Shown piece by piece: positions 47,001 through 59,700 of a stretch of 64,000 bases of DNA. This DNA comes from Talinum fruticosum (lineage: Eukaryota; Streptophyta; Magnoliopsida; Caryophyllales; Talinaceae): positions 5,037,001 through 5,101,000 of the forward strand of contig JAITYX010000016.1 in the NCBI GenBank assembly GCA_021018815.1, read 5' to 3'. Made by a program: the position numbers and the translations under genes. The notes beneath the pieces were generated by a model, which saw only the letters and a list, made by a program, of their open reading frames with translations, made no database searches and was not told where the DNA came from. Positions within the stretch are counted from its first letter, which is position 1. Every line of letters starts with the position of its first letter.

Positions 47001-49701
47001 ATTAAGTGGAACTTTTTTATTAAATTAAATATTACACCTAAAGCAATTTCTCCATTTGAAATCACATAATCTAAACAAGCATAGCTCCACATATGGCTCC
47101 TTAAAATCGCACGTAGCTGCAAGCCAAAATAAGGATGAATCCAACATCGTACAACTTGTACAATTCCAACATTTGAACTTGAATTCACTATGTTCCCATT
47201 TGTTGATTAAGTCTTATTAACTAAGAATATTGCTGAGGTTGTCCTCAATTTATTTGCCCATTGTATGATTTCGAATAAGTATAACAAACTAATGGCTCTA
47301 GGCTTACTTTTCAGAGGTCCTGAGCTACCCTAGTGAAATCAAAATTGAAAAACTCAGGCTTGATTTCTCCCAAATCCCATCACATTATCCCATTAGTGCT
47401 TTGAGTATCTCCTTTATGCTATTCTTGGCAACTTAGCATTCAGCCTTTAGTAGAATAGTTGAGTGACGCAGATAAGTCATCATGGGTAATTTATCCGAAT
47501 TAAGTCCTTTTATGCTCCACTCAAAATCCATAAAACCACACAAACATATGTAATCTGATCAAAATGTCATACTTTCAAAACCAAAGGGCTAACTTTTCGA
47601 TTTAGGCTCACTAGCAACGCAACAATCTGTGGTTGCACCTTCTCAATTTGCTCTCCTAACAAAGCAAGACTCCACCTATTCCCTCCACTTTCCCAGCATA
47701 AAAGGAGTTCTCACTTTGCTTCCCAAATTCCTCATCAATTTCGTAACATTTTTCAATGAATTCATATCTTTTGACGAACACATCTCCCTTCCGCCAATTG
47801 AATATATACAGTAGCTAGCTCTTTTACCATTCAGCTTCCATAAGAAATTGTTAAAGCCTCAGTGTTCACGCTTATTCGCTACTCCATACATATCAATAAT
47901 GCTTCATGTTTGAGAATCTACATATCATTAGATGATATATTCTAGGCTGCAGCATTGTTTGCTAGCACCTAAGAGGAAATTTAACGTCCAGAAAAGAAAA
48001 AAAGAGTTCCTGTGAGGAGCAGGCAAGGAAAAGTTATCAGCTAGACCTAAGCTTGTAATATATCTTCTAGGTTGTAACTTTGATTGCTCTACGAAAATCA
48101 TTGATGCAAACTATAATATGGTTCTACAGACAATACATAACCAAGAAGTTGCACTTCAACTTCATAACACGAGGTACTCTAGAAATCGGTTTTTAAGATG
48201 ACAAATGTGCGGTTAGCTGTCGCTAAAGTTATCAGCCCCAAATCACCACCACAATACCACTCGCATGGCATATGGTCAGATGCAAGACAATTAATGCAAT
48301 CAACCATGTAATACAATTATGATTACATAGTTTGAGGTAATCATAGTTACAAGATAATTTTCTATTACAATCATAATACCAAACACGATAGTAGAAACAT
48401 AAACAATTACAAATTTGTTCGCGCTACAAAGTTGACTACGCCCAACAAAACAAGTTGTCAATGCAACACTCATAGCAGAATCTCAAAAGAAACAACCCGA
48501 TCCCTCTTGAAAACTCCTCTAACTCTATGATCTCCAAAAGGCCAAACGCCCCCTCAAGCTCCCAGGCATGAACAACATGAACTGTGAGTTTAGCCCTAAC
48601 AGGAAAAGGGTCAGTAAAGGCCTTAATTATGCTACTTTCCTTCTACTTTATAAATTTTAGAAGACGAAAATAGGTAACTTTAATAACAGCTACAAGTTCG
48701 CTTGATAGCATAATTAGAGTGATACCAATTTGCTATCTGAACTTATGATAAGATAAGCTAAAAAAAGGCCAGATAATTGGCCTTAATCATAACATGACAT
48801 CCAACTTACAAAGACGTCAGCTACGACCAAATGATCTTCAATTGGCCCTAACCTAAAACCTTCTCCTGAAATCTTGTTAATAGCTCATCAATGGGAACAT
48901 TCTAGAACACAAAAGCTCCATCTCATAAGCAAATCCATATCCGCAACACTAAAAAAGATTAAACACACCCCAAATATACTGATCACAATGAACCAATTAG
49001 GTATTTTTGTCTTTATAGTCATTCTCCTCTAGAATCCTATTCGATTCACCTTTGTGATCCAGTCTCCCAGAAATAGAGTAAGATCAGTCCTTGATGTCAA
49101 GAATCTGAACTTTTGAGCATATTCCCATCTACTTTATTTTTTATCCACACAAAACACTCTAGAGCATACCCCGATATGTCAAATTCCCACAAAAGCTCAG
49201 GTTCGATTGTTTCAGTGCAATGGAAGCCAGAATATCTGTTTAAATGGAATCCAAAAGGCACTTATTTAACCCTTAATTCTACTACTGCTTTAACATTTAA
49301 CTACAACTCCACATATTACTAGCTTCCCTCCTCCGCCACAACCAAATTCTTCTTGTAAGAACTTTGCATGTGAGAAATCCTAACTGAAATTATACTGATG
49401 CTCTTCGTCTAAACCCAACTCTCACAGATCATCAGATTTGATGCACATACACCATACAACCGATAGCCAATTCAAATTCCAACTTCAGCAAAATCCCAAA
49501 TAAGGGTAAAAACCTAAACGAATAAATCAAGTGCCACAAAACAAATACTCAGGACGGAGTGTGTACTGAGTTCAGATTCGTTGCCATAAAACGCCTGGTA
49601 ACATTAAAAGCACGGAGACAAACCCTAAAAGCTGCGAAAACAGGCGAAAAAACCCTAACCTGCAAACGAATGTTTCGAAATCGCTCTTGGGCATCGCTCA
49701 T
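41035..49701 (-). CDS. WD40-like (transducin-type) protein, copy C, best-preserved member
   Basis: Eight exons: 49701-49660 ('MSDAQERFRNIRLQ'), 43680-43533, 43437-43287, 43139-43014, 42906-42826, 42307-42115, 42011-41742 and 41288-41035. Phases fit throughout. Motifs: 'SPDEVIRSLFYNKNNDSLIT', 'KWPGFVEFDDVNGKVLTYSA', 'KILSIEDGTVLKSFNHLI', 'SFEDHLLWHPDCNTNN', and the C-terminal 'NEIYTGNRHGLVHVWSN', a WD-repeat-like end. Plants have close homologues annotated as WD40-like proteins; I know no proven function. Exon 7 lacks one base in C5 at 41880-41884 ('VWNFRG' and 'ELVTSFEDHLL' are in different frames). With it the protein has 421 residues. Exon 2 ends in a GC donor (AGAG/GCAAGT), where copy B has GTAAGT. 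Intron 1 is ~6 kb. Copy C is the likely functional locus. Confidence 0.82.
43681..49659. other. Large first intron of WD40 copy C
   Basis: A 5,979-bp intron; the corresponding intron in copy B is under 0.8 kb. It contains a (CCCTCT)4 tract at 44304-44330, a pair of imperfect direct repeats (45767 and 45849, ~62 bp) and a long inverted-repeat element at 45415-47196. No nested gene is supported; short open frames here have no recognisable family. Confidence 0.6.
45415..47196. mobile_element. Candidate non-autonomous DNA transposon with long terminal inverted repeats
   Basis: The left end reads 'attcaaattcaaatgtggga' then 'attgtacaa'. The reverse complement of the right end reads 'attcaagttcaaatgttgga' then 'attgtacaa'. 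Similarity continues, weaker, for over 80 bp inward ('tttggcttgc' against 'tctggctggc'). No transposase is visible in the ~1.6 kb between them. Exact ends and target duplication are not determined. Confidence 0.4.
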
Positions 49702-50129
49702 GCTAAAAGCTCGGTCGCGTTTGGAGCAAATCTCTCTCCTCTGGAGCTTCCGGACGCTGTTTACGAACCCATCAACGCCGCCTCGCCGCCGCTTCTTCGC
49801 CACCACCCTCCGAACTGAGCACGGCCGGGGGCTGGCCGATATCCTCCTACAGTCCATCCCTACAAACCCCTCCCTCCCCAAGGAAGAAATTCCAGAAATT
49901 TTCAACCCCTAGCAGCTGAAAAATTGAAATCCAGCCATCAAATTGGGGTTTCCTTGGAGGGTTTCTCAGCAATCAGCTGCAAGGGTTTTGAGGCAAAAGC
50001 ATCAACTTTGATCCCTGAAACAGGATCTAGCGCTCCAACTCTCTCCCTCTCTCTCTCCCTCTCTCTCCACTCCAGGGAAGGAAGGGCTCTTCAGTGATTG
50101 AGTCACAGTGAAGGGCAGACTTGAGTTGC

Positions 50130-50169
<40 letters not shown>

Positions 50170-50320
50170 GACGAGAAGACAGGGGTGGGGGATGTGGGGC
50201 GAGGGTAGAGAGGAATTTGCCAGAGAGAGAGAGAGAGAGAGAGAGGAAGAAGAAGAAGATGGATGTGGATTTCAAATTGGAGGTGGTATTGGCAACATGG
50301 CAGCTTTAATTATATGAGTC
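49702..50320 (-). promoter_or_regulatory. Promoter/leader region of WD40 copy C with CT/GA microsatellites
   Basis: Upstream of the ATG at 49701 (minus) lies GC-richer sequence with a (TC)n tract at 50131-50167 and an (AG)n tract at 50222-50245, which are inverted with respect to each other. The frame is open upstream of the chosen ATG back to ~49905. A longer N-terminus is therefore possible, but copy B supports the short form. Confidence 0.4.
50131..50167. repeat. (TC)18 microsatellite
   Basis: Uninterrupted TC repeat, followed 54 bp later by (AG)12 at 50222-50245. Confidence 0.95.
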
Positions 50321-50728
50321 CATTTATACACTTTTTTTTTCCCTTAAAAACTAATCTTTTATCCTCAATCAAGAAAATTTTGAAATTTTATTGCAAAAAG
50401 GGGGAAAGAATTGTGCTACAACATTGTCAACTAGCTTTTCTAGTCATATTTGTATGATCTATCTATGATGTTTTAAGTTTGAAATTCAAAATTTTAGTAT
50501 CATAAATTTATTTTTTGGTCAATTATAATTTGGTATGAGGTGAATTTTATATGTGATAAGATCGGGGAATACTAAAATATATAATAATATTTGAAAATAA
50601 ATATAAATTGACATAGAAAATTATAAGAAAATTATAAGAGATCTATAGGATTTAACATATATTCTGGTGCATGCCAATCAAAATTGATTTTGATACTAAA
50701 TTATACTTGTCAACAATGACTATTTTAT

Positions 50729-50992
50729 AACGTCTTGTTTGGTTGCAACAAATATTTTTGGGAAAAAAAGACTTGTTTGGGGAGTTTAACTGTTTGACTT
50801 TGTCAAAATAGTTAAAGTAGTATTTGGTTAGACAAATGATTGAAAGAGTTATTTAGCCCCAAACAATTCTCTTTTAAAAAGTTCTCTCTATTAGCCTTTT
50901 TAAGAAGAGTTGTTTGTAAAAATAACACATTTATCCAAAAATTGGAGAAATTACGCTACCAACCTTTATTTATTTATTTATTTGTTTATTTG

Positions 50993-51053
<61 letters not shown>

Positions 51054-51113
51054 GCTACTACTAATACTAGTATTGTTATTATTATTCCTATTGTTATTAT
51101 ATCAATATTGTTG

Positions 51114-51180
<67 letters not shown>

Positions 51181-51332
51181 TGCTTGATATTATTTTTTAT
51201 TTAAATTAAATATAATGAATATTATAGTAGTTAGAAAATTAATATAAATTTTGTAAAAATAGTAAGAAAATAAAGTTTTGTAAATGAAGATAATTCGTAT
51301 ATATAACATAATATAATTATATTTTTAAAAAT

Positions 51333-51415
<83 letters not shown>

Positions 51416-51545
51416 CAACTTGAATATAAAGGCATAAATGAAATTTCACCAAACATCTTTTCAATAAACATCTAATTCAAACAACTAACGTAAACAACTA
51501 ATAGCAAACAACTTATACAAATAGTTGTTTGTCTAACAAGGCCAA
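50729..51545. repeat. Microsatellite cluster, possibly inside a MITE
   Basis: Two long (TTA)n tracts (about 50998-51054 and 51118-51179), then (AC)20 at 51336-51376 running into (TA)19 at 51376-51414. The flanks read 'gtcttgtttggttgcaacaa' on the left and, in reverse complement, 'ggccttgttagacaaacaac' on the right. These look like diverged terminal inverted repeats of a MITE. The SSRs are certain; the MITE is tentative. Confidence 0.6.
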
Positions 51546-54500
51546 TATTGAAAAATTAGCTAAGATGCATGATAAATAAGTGGCTTGGGGGTAATTTCGG
51601 AATCAACTTTTATACTTATTAACACGGATAATGTTACTTTCATCTAAATCTGTCAAAGTAGTACTCACAAGGATAGGATCGGGCTTTGGGAGTTGGTTAC
51701 CGTCATTTAATTACCCTAAACTTATTGGGGGTAGTAAGGATTCAAGGATCCCTTAATTTTTATACCGGTGATTTATGAAGCACTTCCTATATTTAAACAA
51801 AATTAATAAAACTATTTTTTAATATTAAGCTTCTAATTACAATGGTTAGGCAAGATTATCGACTAACTACTATAAGACCTTTTACAGTAATTGGAAATCA
51901 TAAACTTTATACAACAAGCTTAAATCACTAGTTCTTAAAATGTGCTGGGATCTCACACATAAAAGTATATATAATATCCCAATTAGTTAACTCAATTATG
52001 CTAAATAGGTAACATCTGCCATGAAAATAATTTTAAAATATACTTTTATTTATCTCCGATTATAAATGAATGTAAATCAAAGTTTGTATACCAATTAAAT
52101 GTAATATATTTGAGTCAAACCAACAACATGTTGCTTCAATTATCGAGCCTATTTAACTATTGAAAATTTGGGAGTCGGTAAATGATATATTAATATCCAA
52201 ACAAGAAGAGTGTTCATCTTTTTAACCACTGATTATGTGTCCTCTTGCTCTTTGGTTTTCTTACGGCCTTTGAATTTGCAAGACAATCGAACTAATTTTC
52301 GTGCTTCAAGATATTTAAGCCTTTATATATGTATTCTCCTCATTTTCCTTCACGATGAGTTCCATGCAATGCAAGCCATCTATTCTTCGGTTATGAGCCC
52401 ATTTTACCATAATAGATAGTATATACGACAACGATCGCATTTGATCGCATTTGAGTTTTCACTAGTGAAGGCATCAACTCTTACAGTGACATTGGGAGAG
52501 AAATCAACGCTAGCATTTTCTTCTTAGTTAAGCATAAATATGAGTAATATAGGAAACCGGATTACCTATAGGTGCATGTTTATAAGAGTCTATTTGTGAA
52601 GTGTGTTGTAGTGTTGGTATACAACTTTGTTTTGCTTGGTGTTGGTCTCTAATATGTATGACTTTTATCCTTCTATTTTTGTATTTTGTCTTTGAACAAA
52701 CTACGTATTGGGAAAAAACGGAGTAATATAAGATTCATGATGAATTAGATAAGAAGTAGAAATTAGTTTCAACATAGAGATGCAAAAGATGTGAAACATG
52801 AACATAGTTCCTTGAGTTAGAAATACTTGATGGTGGTGGATGTTTGATCTTTGTTGCTTGATAAACAAGATAAAAATATAAAAGTCATTTATGATGAAGA
52901 AAGTATATTGTCAAGCTCTAACGTAATTTATCAAGTTTGAATTATGAAAGGACATAATCTAAATTGAGTATAAACTATATTTAAGGTAAAATTACTATTA
53001 CTTAAGTAAAATTATTGGTATCCAAACTTCTCCAATATATAAATTACTGCCATTTAAAAATTATTATTATTATCAATAGCAACAATAACAATAATAGTAT
53101 CAGCAAAACATAATGACATTTTAGTCGTTTTGTGTTGATTTGTAAACTATTTAAATGTTGAATTCATCTCAATATTAATGAAAATAATTTTTAATAGTTC
53201 AAGAAACAAACAATATGCTTTGTGAGTACAACTTTAGGTCTTAGACTACAATCATCCAAGTGGCATATTAATGGTCGTCACCTCCAGGGTAGGACCACAT
53301 ATAGGAGCAATCAAGTCACTTAATGTCATGTACCGCTAGGATCAACCTAGGATGGCTTTGGGATTGAGTATTTTTAGTTGACAAAGCGATGCATAAAATC
53401 AAATGTGATTGGGGAAGATTCGGTTGTCCTTCATAGTGTAATATAATCAGAGAGGCGATAACTGAATATAAGACGTAATATACACGGTATTTTAACATTG
53501 ATTGTTGAAAAATATAATTATATCCAAACAACCTTATTCTTAAGTGTAGCTGAGTTTGTTATTATCCAGCGAAGATAACACTTTATGTTGCTTGTCATAG
53601 ACAAGAATATGCTACTATGTGCGTATTATTCATTTTATCCAAATATTTTTGTTTTGGATAATTATTTCTTAAGTGTCTCTTTACTATTAGCCATTAAGAT
53701 TATTACTAATTGTTGAGATTTAATTTATTGAAGAGATACCTTCCTCTTGAAAAGACAACTCTTATCTATAAATAGAGGGTGTTCATGACAATGGTTGATA
53801 ACCAAAATTGTTCCAAAAGACACATCCTTTAAATTTTTATCTAAATTTTATCACATATTAAGGCTTTCGGATCTATTTATATACTCTTATAATTATTTAT
53901 ACAATGGGTGGCTATACTAGTGTATAGGGACACATAACCAAGCCTTTTCTTTGTAAACAGTTCTAAGGTGATTTTAATGAATTTTATTTTATGAGTCAAA
54001 TTATTGCATGTTTTCTTTACTTTTTTAAATCTTCTTAATAATAATAACAAAAAATATTTACTAAAGATGAACATTTAAATGCCATCTAGATTAAATTCTT
54101 TACACTTTGTTGTGTATTTAAAAAACTCATAGGTTTTTTTTTCTTAGTGATTTTTTTTCGATCGTTAATAAGTTTAAACGAAACTGAAAAAGATGTAATA
54201 ATGACTAAATTGATAACTATAATTAGCCAATTTAATGTTTTCTATACCCTAACATAAGTAGAGCAACCACTTAAAGCATCACCATGGTTAACAAATACAA
54301 TCACTAACTTTAATTGTCACCTAAAAAAGAGTGTAACACTTACTAGATAAAATTAAGAATACAAATATCAAAATATAAAAATACTTTAATATTCTCTAGA
54401 TTTTGAAACATTTCTCTAATTCTATGCGTCAGATTCTCAATGACTCTGCGAGCCGCCTTCCTGGGCAGATGAGCTATTCAAATTCCTTGCCCACATCCCC

Positions 54501-54752
54501 CACCAACTGTAATCCATAGCGAAGATGAGAACACTACAAAAATATGGTTATTCCTTGATAATGATGCTCAATTAGTCAAGTATTTCCCAGTCATAAAGTA
54601 AGGTAGCTCGCTGTTTGATTTCAAAATACTTTCATTTCAACTTTCAAATCTTTCTTCCCCACAACTTTACCCATTCCACCCAACCCAGCAGAGAACATAT
54701 TCTCCCCCCCACCACCACCAAAAAAACCACTTGCACATAAGCAAACATAAAC
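51546..54752. other. AT-rich intergenic DNA
   Basis: About 3.2 kb with no supported gene or RNA. The last ~100 bp before 54753 are the likely leader of the C2-domain gene. Confidence 0.5.
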
Positions 54753-56379
54753 ATGATCAAGCAACAACATTCAGAATCAGGACCATCTTCAATGGGGAAA
54801 ATCTGGGTTGAAGTTTGCCTGATCTCGGCTCGTGGGTTGCCCCGGTCTTCGCTGTGGAAGCTTCAGTGGTATGCAGTAGGTTGGATTGATCCCACCAACA
54901 AGTACTGCACTAAAATAGATGCATCAGGGACTCCAAATCCTGTGTGGAAAACCAAGTTCACATCTGTAATTGAAGTGTCAGAATCTGAGTTTCAGGACTT
55001 GCAATTGCACATTGAAGTTTACAGCAGGGAGCCACTGTTTCTGAGAGAGAAGCTTCAGGGCACTGCAAGTGTAAACCTGAGGGAGTTCTTGGCTAAGTAC
55101 AGTAGGAAGTCTGAGGGGTTGAATCAGGGAAATGAAGATGTGGGCAGTTTTCAGCTGAGGAAGAAAAATTCTGATAAACCTCTAGGGTTTATTGATGTCT
55201 CTATCAGGGTTTCAGAAGAGAAGGAAATAGCCAGCTCATATTCATACCTTGGTAAGCAGAATTATTGATTTTTTCTTTTTATACAGGTAAAAACATCCCA
55301 GATCTTTCTAGCAACTCATGTAAAAATTCTCAGTAACGCAAAAGTGTGGTTAATTTGTGCATTTTACTGTGTAATGTAGACAAGTTTGTTAAAGCATCAT
55401 GATTCGTGCAGGACCAAACTAGGCATGGGTAGTAGAGTGATAGATACTTGATTACTTGACAACTGGACTAGACTCAAAATTCAACTAAGGCACCCCCACA
55501 TTGACAAAAAGCTCAAATAAAAAGCCCACCCAACTTACTCCTATATCTAAATTGGCTCAACCAAAACTATATCGAACCTGGTTTTGTTTTATAAGAATTA
55601 GTTTCTTTTTTATTGGACAAGTTTATTGGCTAAATGAAAAACACACTTGACGAATCCAACATGAATAACCCATTGTCTCAGTTCTATCTAATCCCGAATT
55701 AACCTTTAACTGTCGGGTGAAGACCAAATATTCGTTCAAGATGTTCCTACAACATGAATTTCCTTTCAAATAATTTGTTCTCATAGATTGAACTTCTATT
55801 TCCCTGCTTGTTAGGAAAAGAGGAGGGTTTCAACTTGAGGGATGGCAGCAGTGGCACCACCTTCGCAACAGGCACAGGGACTCTGCAAGCGTACCCAGCA
55901 GGACAAGCTGAACCACCAATTCACCTGTCGGGAAAACCCCATCCTCCACCTATAAATCACCCATATGCTCATCCTGGACCATACCCAACAAACTATTCAA
56001 GCCCACCCGTTGGTGGACCAGGTTATTCACCCCCTACCAGACCACAGGTGGGGGGCCAGGTTACCCATTCCCCACCGGACAAAGTTATCCTCCTCCGCCA
56101 CCCCAAACACCCCCTCCACCACCACCTCCTTCAAATGTTGGTTATATTCCGACTTTCATGCCACAAACCAATAACCAACAACCCACGTCATATATAAACA
56201 TGCCATCATCGGGAGCAGGAAGGGGCCGCGGTATGGCACCTGGGTTTGGAGTTGGTTTAGGTGCTGGAGCTCTAGCAGCTGGGGCTGTCATCTTTGGCGA
56301 TGATTTCATGTCAGGGTTTGAACTTCCTTCAGGAATACATCATGGAAGCCTTACTATATCTACTGATCCCCCTTTCTGA
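54753..56379 (+). CDS. SRC2-like C2-domain protein with proline-rich tail
   Basis: Plant C2 proteins of the SRC2 type bind membranes in a Ca2+-related way and are associated with cold and defence responses. Exon 1 is 54753-55251 and exon 2 is 55815-56379 (donor GTAAGC, acceptor TTGTTAG). The C2 domain is residues ~15-125: 'KIWVEVCLISARGLPRSS', 'YAVGWIDPTNKYCTKID', 'PVWKTKFTSVIEVSES'. A Pro/Gly/Tyr-rich stretch follows. The C-terminus has the family's Gly/Ala hydrophobic segment 'GFGVGLGAGALAAGAVIFGD' and ends 'HGSLTISTDPPF'. One base is missing in G6 at 56050-56055: frames 'RPQVGG' and 'PGYPFPTGQSYPPPP' disagree. With it the protein has 354 residues. An ATG at 54792 (MGKIWVEV) is an alternative start. 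A poly(A) signal AATAAA lies at 56401-56406. Confidence 0.88.
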
Positions 56380-56463
56380 AAGGGATCAAATTGTACTGTG
56401 AATAAATGCCTTTGTTTTTTGGTTGGTTAAGGTGCCAAAGAGTATGAAATATATATGAGACAA

Positions 56464-56555
56464 GCATATTTACATTCCTTGTCAAATGCTCAAATATAAG
56501 AATACAAGACACGCATATTTACATTCCTTGTCAAATGCTCAAATATAAGAATACA
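56464..56555. repeat. 49-bp tandem duplication
   Basis: 'gcatatttacattccttgtc' begins at 56464 and again at 56513, and the two units are almost identical over their length. They lie between the convergent C2 and hydrolase genes. Confidence 0.9.
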
Positions 56556-56713
56556 TTCTTATGCCTGAAAGTTTTCTGAATGCCCACAAATAGGTCATAA
56601 GACCCTTCTCTTTCTATCATTACTTTACAAAGTGGAAAGGGCATATTTGGAAGAATGGTGTCAAAGAAAAGGATGGACAGCCATTTACAATAAACTGATA
56701 TGTGAAACAATTC

Positions 56714-59700
56714 TTATGCTTGCAAACAGAATTCTTCGGACCCAGCAAAAGTTCTGTGTAGAAAGTTGGCAACAATGGCGACAAACTCTTCTGGTTTTTC
56801 TTCTTGAGGCAGGTGACCACAATTCTTAATTATCTCAAGTTGGGATCCAGGTATTGCTCTTGAAAGCCTCTCAGAATTCCAAGCAGGGACAAGCCGGTCA
56901 TTGTCGCCTGTAACAATTAGAACTGAAAAATGTCCGCAGAGACAGGTTATAAATCAAACCAGTCCAGGGATAAGTTCCCAAAACCAAATCAAACCTACAA
57001 AAAATTCTAAGAAAGGGTGCTCACAGTGATGATTGAACCATTTGGATGACTATACATACTATTTTAGAACGAGAGAAGCTAGTGAGAGATTTTGCTTTGG
57101 TCTATTTAAATTCAAAGTTGGAAAATACTTCCTAACAGAGTTTTTCAGCAGCCTGAGAAGTTCAAGAATATATCTGTGAAGTAAAATCATAAACAATAGA
57201 AAAATTCTAAACAAATGACTTGATGACCACAAACTTGATCATATAAACAAACTTTTTGGGGTCCATTAGTTGCCCAAAACACATACATTGGTCATCCATT
57301 GAAAAGTTTTTGAAAAATAGCAGATCCATCACCAAAACCCATGTCAAAAGGGCATGGACACATAATCTGTTTGATAGATATACAACAATTGGTCGATCCC
57401 AAAACCAAAGACCATGTAGGGTACTCAACACAACAACTACTCCTAGTGTGTGTCCCTCGTTTGAGGGGTCTGGGAATGCCCAAATGTATGTAGTCTTCCG
57501 CAAGCATCATTGTAGCAAAGAGACCGATTCCAAATGTATGGTCCTCAATGGTTCAAAATAGGCATGGCCTGAGGCAAAGTAGATTTAGAGGAAATACACT
57601 AGGAAAGCCAACTTATGATTATTCAACAACAACTACTCCCAGTGTGAGTCTCACTTTTGAGGGGTCTAGGGATATCTAAATGTATGACTTCTAAAGCGTC
57701 ACTATAGCAAAGAGACTGATTCCAAATGCAGGCTCCCCAATGATCCAAAATGGACATGGCTGAGGGTAAGTAGTTCCGGTGGAAATACTCTAGGATTTAC
57801 GTCTCTTTCTCTTCTTGCTCCCCAATGTATACTCTTGGCTAACTGATTTCCAGACAGAGATTCCACCTGTCTACGGAAACTACAGGAAAGAAAGAAGAAT
57901 AACAATAAACTGCTTTACCTGGACATGCAATCTCTTGAAGCCTTTTTCCTAATGGAGGCTTTAGTTTTGCCTGAGTATCTGTCAACATCGCCACTGTATA
58001 CTCCACAAGGGCCCTATCCCAATCTTTGGTTTTTAGCGGCTGCATTAAAAAGATAGTACACAAATTATGTTTCAACCTTCAGACAAGATTCCTGTTATGC
58101 AAATTAGAATTTTTATTTCTTTAAAAAATAGAAGAAAAAAAGAGAAAAATGTATACATCACCTTGGTGTAGCCATGAAGAATATGATCAGTAACTTGTTT
58201 TGCATCATGCCATGCTTGTTTAACAGCAGCTATGCCAAACTTGTCGATGATCATCCTCACCTATGAGAAATTTGGGAATTCATTCACACATAAGCACAAC
58301 ATCTACGTCACTAAGACTTGGCAAGAGGTCTAAAACATGGTTAACTATATCCCGGTGTTAGACAGAGCCATTTTCTAATACATTTTGCATGTTTGTGGTC
58401 TAAATTGAAGTGTTACAGACCTGTAACCATGTCAAAGCTTAGAGCATCAGATATAGATCAATGCCAAAATGAATAATCCAACCAATATGGCACAACTCGA
58501 CATGAGCTATTTTCATTGTCTAACCAAATATTGTTTGCCATTTCTCAATGCAGCTGAATTTAAGTTGGACTTACAAGATCGTACATCATTTTCTGAAGAC
58601 TGTACTCACTGATATTGTTGCATTAATCAGATTTGCATACTTCTCCAAAGGAATCAAATAGAGAATCTTCAAAAATCACTCTGGGTTACTTCAAATTACT
58701 AATTTGAGGTCAGAAAAGGCAATAATACCCTTATTAAGACAAAATAATCTGAAAACTTTAATTAGAAAAAATCTATGATTTAGCAATTGCTCCTCTAATG
58801 GCCAGTCACATCAGACACTCCCCCCAAACCCAACTGTCACATCAGACCTGCGGTCAGTGACCCCAAAATTCAAAATAAGAATAATTTAAAACTGGAGAAT
58901 AAGGAACAAAACAAAATCTTAATAGTTGATGCCCTGGGTTGCACACTTGCACTTGAGAGCACCAGCGGTGGTTTGGGGTTGCAGTCGTGTACACTGGTGA
59001 CTGAGAACACCAACCCCTCTTTCTTCCATCCCTTAATGCTTACATTTTGATGGTAGCGCCTAAAATCAGGAAAGGGGGAGAGGAGGAGGAGGTGGTGGCA
59101 TTATGAGACTAAGGCCACAGTTGGGCTCGCCAGCAAACAGCGATCCTTAATCTCTGGTCACCAGTCAGTGCAACCAGTGAACCCCTCAGCTGCCATGTAT
59201 AGCTAGCTGGTGGTTACGCGGTGTAGTTGGTGTTACATTGGTAGGGTGGAAGGAAAGGAGATTGCTTTTTTATCATTTTTATTTTCTTATTTTTATTTTA
59301 TTGGCAAGAGGTCACATTTCAGATTTTTGTTAATTCAATTCTAAAATTATTTGTATCATTTTAAGTGCAACGTCTCTTTACGCTGAAAAGAAGGAACCTC
59401 AAAATAATTTCAACAAAATAGGAGGCATATTATAAGGCATTGTCAAACTACAAGGCCCTTCAAATTGCTTCCAACAGAAGGTACCCCGCAGTGATTTTAT
59501 TACTTATTATAGCATGAGAAAGAAGACAAGCTGACATGAGTATTTTAGGGCCAATTAAGAAACTTACCAACATTACACCTATGGCAGAACGCAAGAGTGC
59601 AGCAATCACCTTCCTGTACAGCGAGTTCACCATATCCAGTATTCCTCTCCACATTTGTGCTATTGTGGAAATAATGTATTGATAGAACTTTGTCAAGATT

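Noticed and set aside
50840..51464. Frames encoding poly-Tyr, poly-Ile or poly-Leu and Val/Tyr runs
   Set aside because: Translations of the (TTA), (AC) and (TA) microsatellites.
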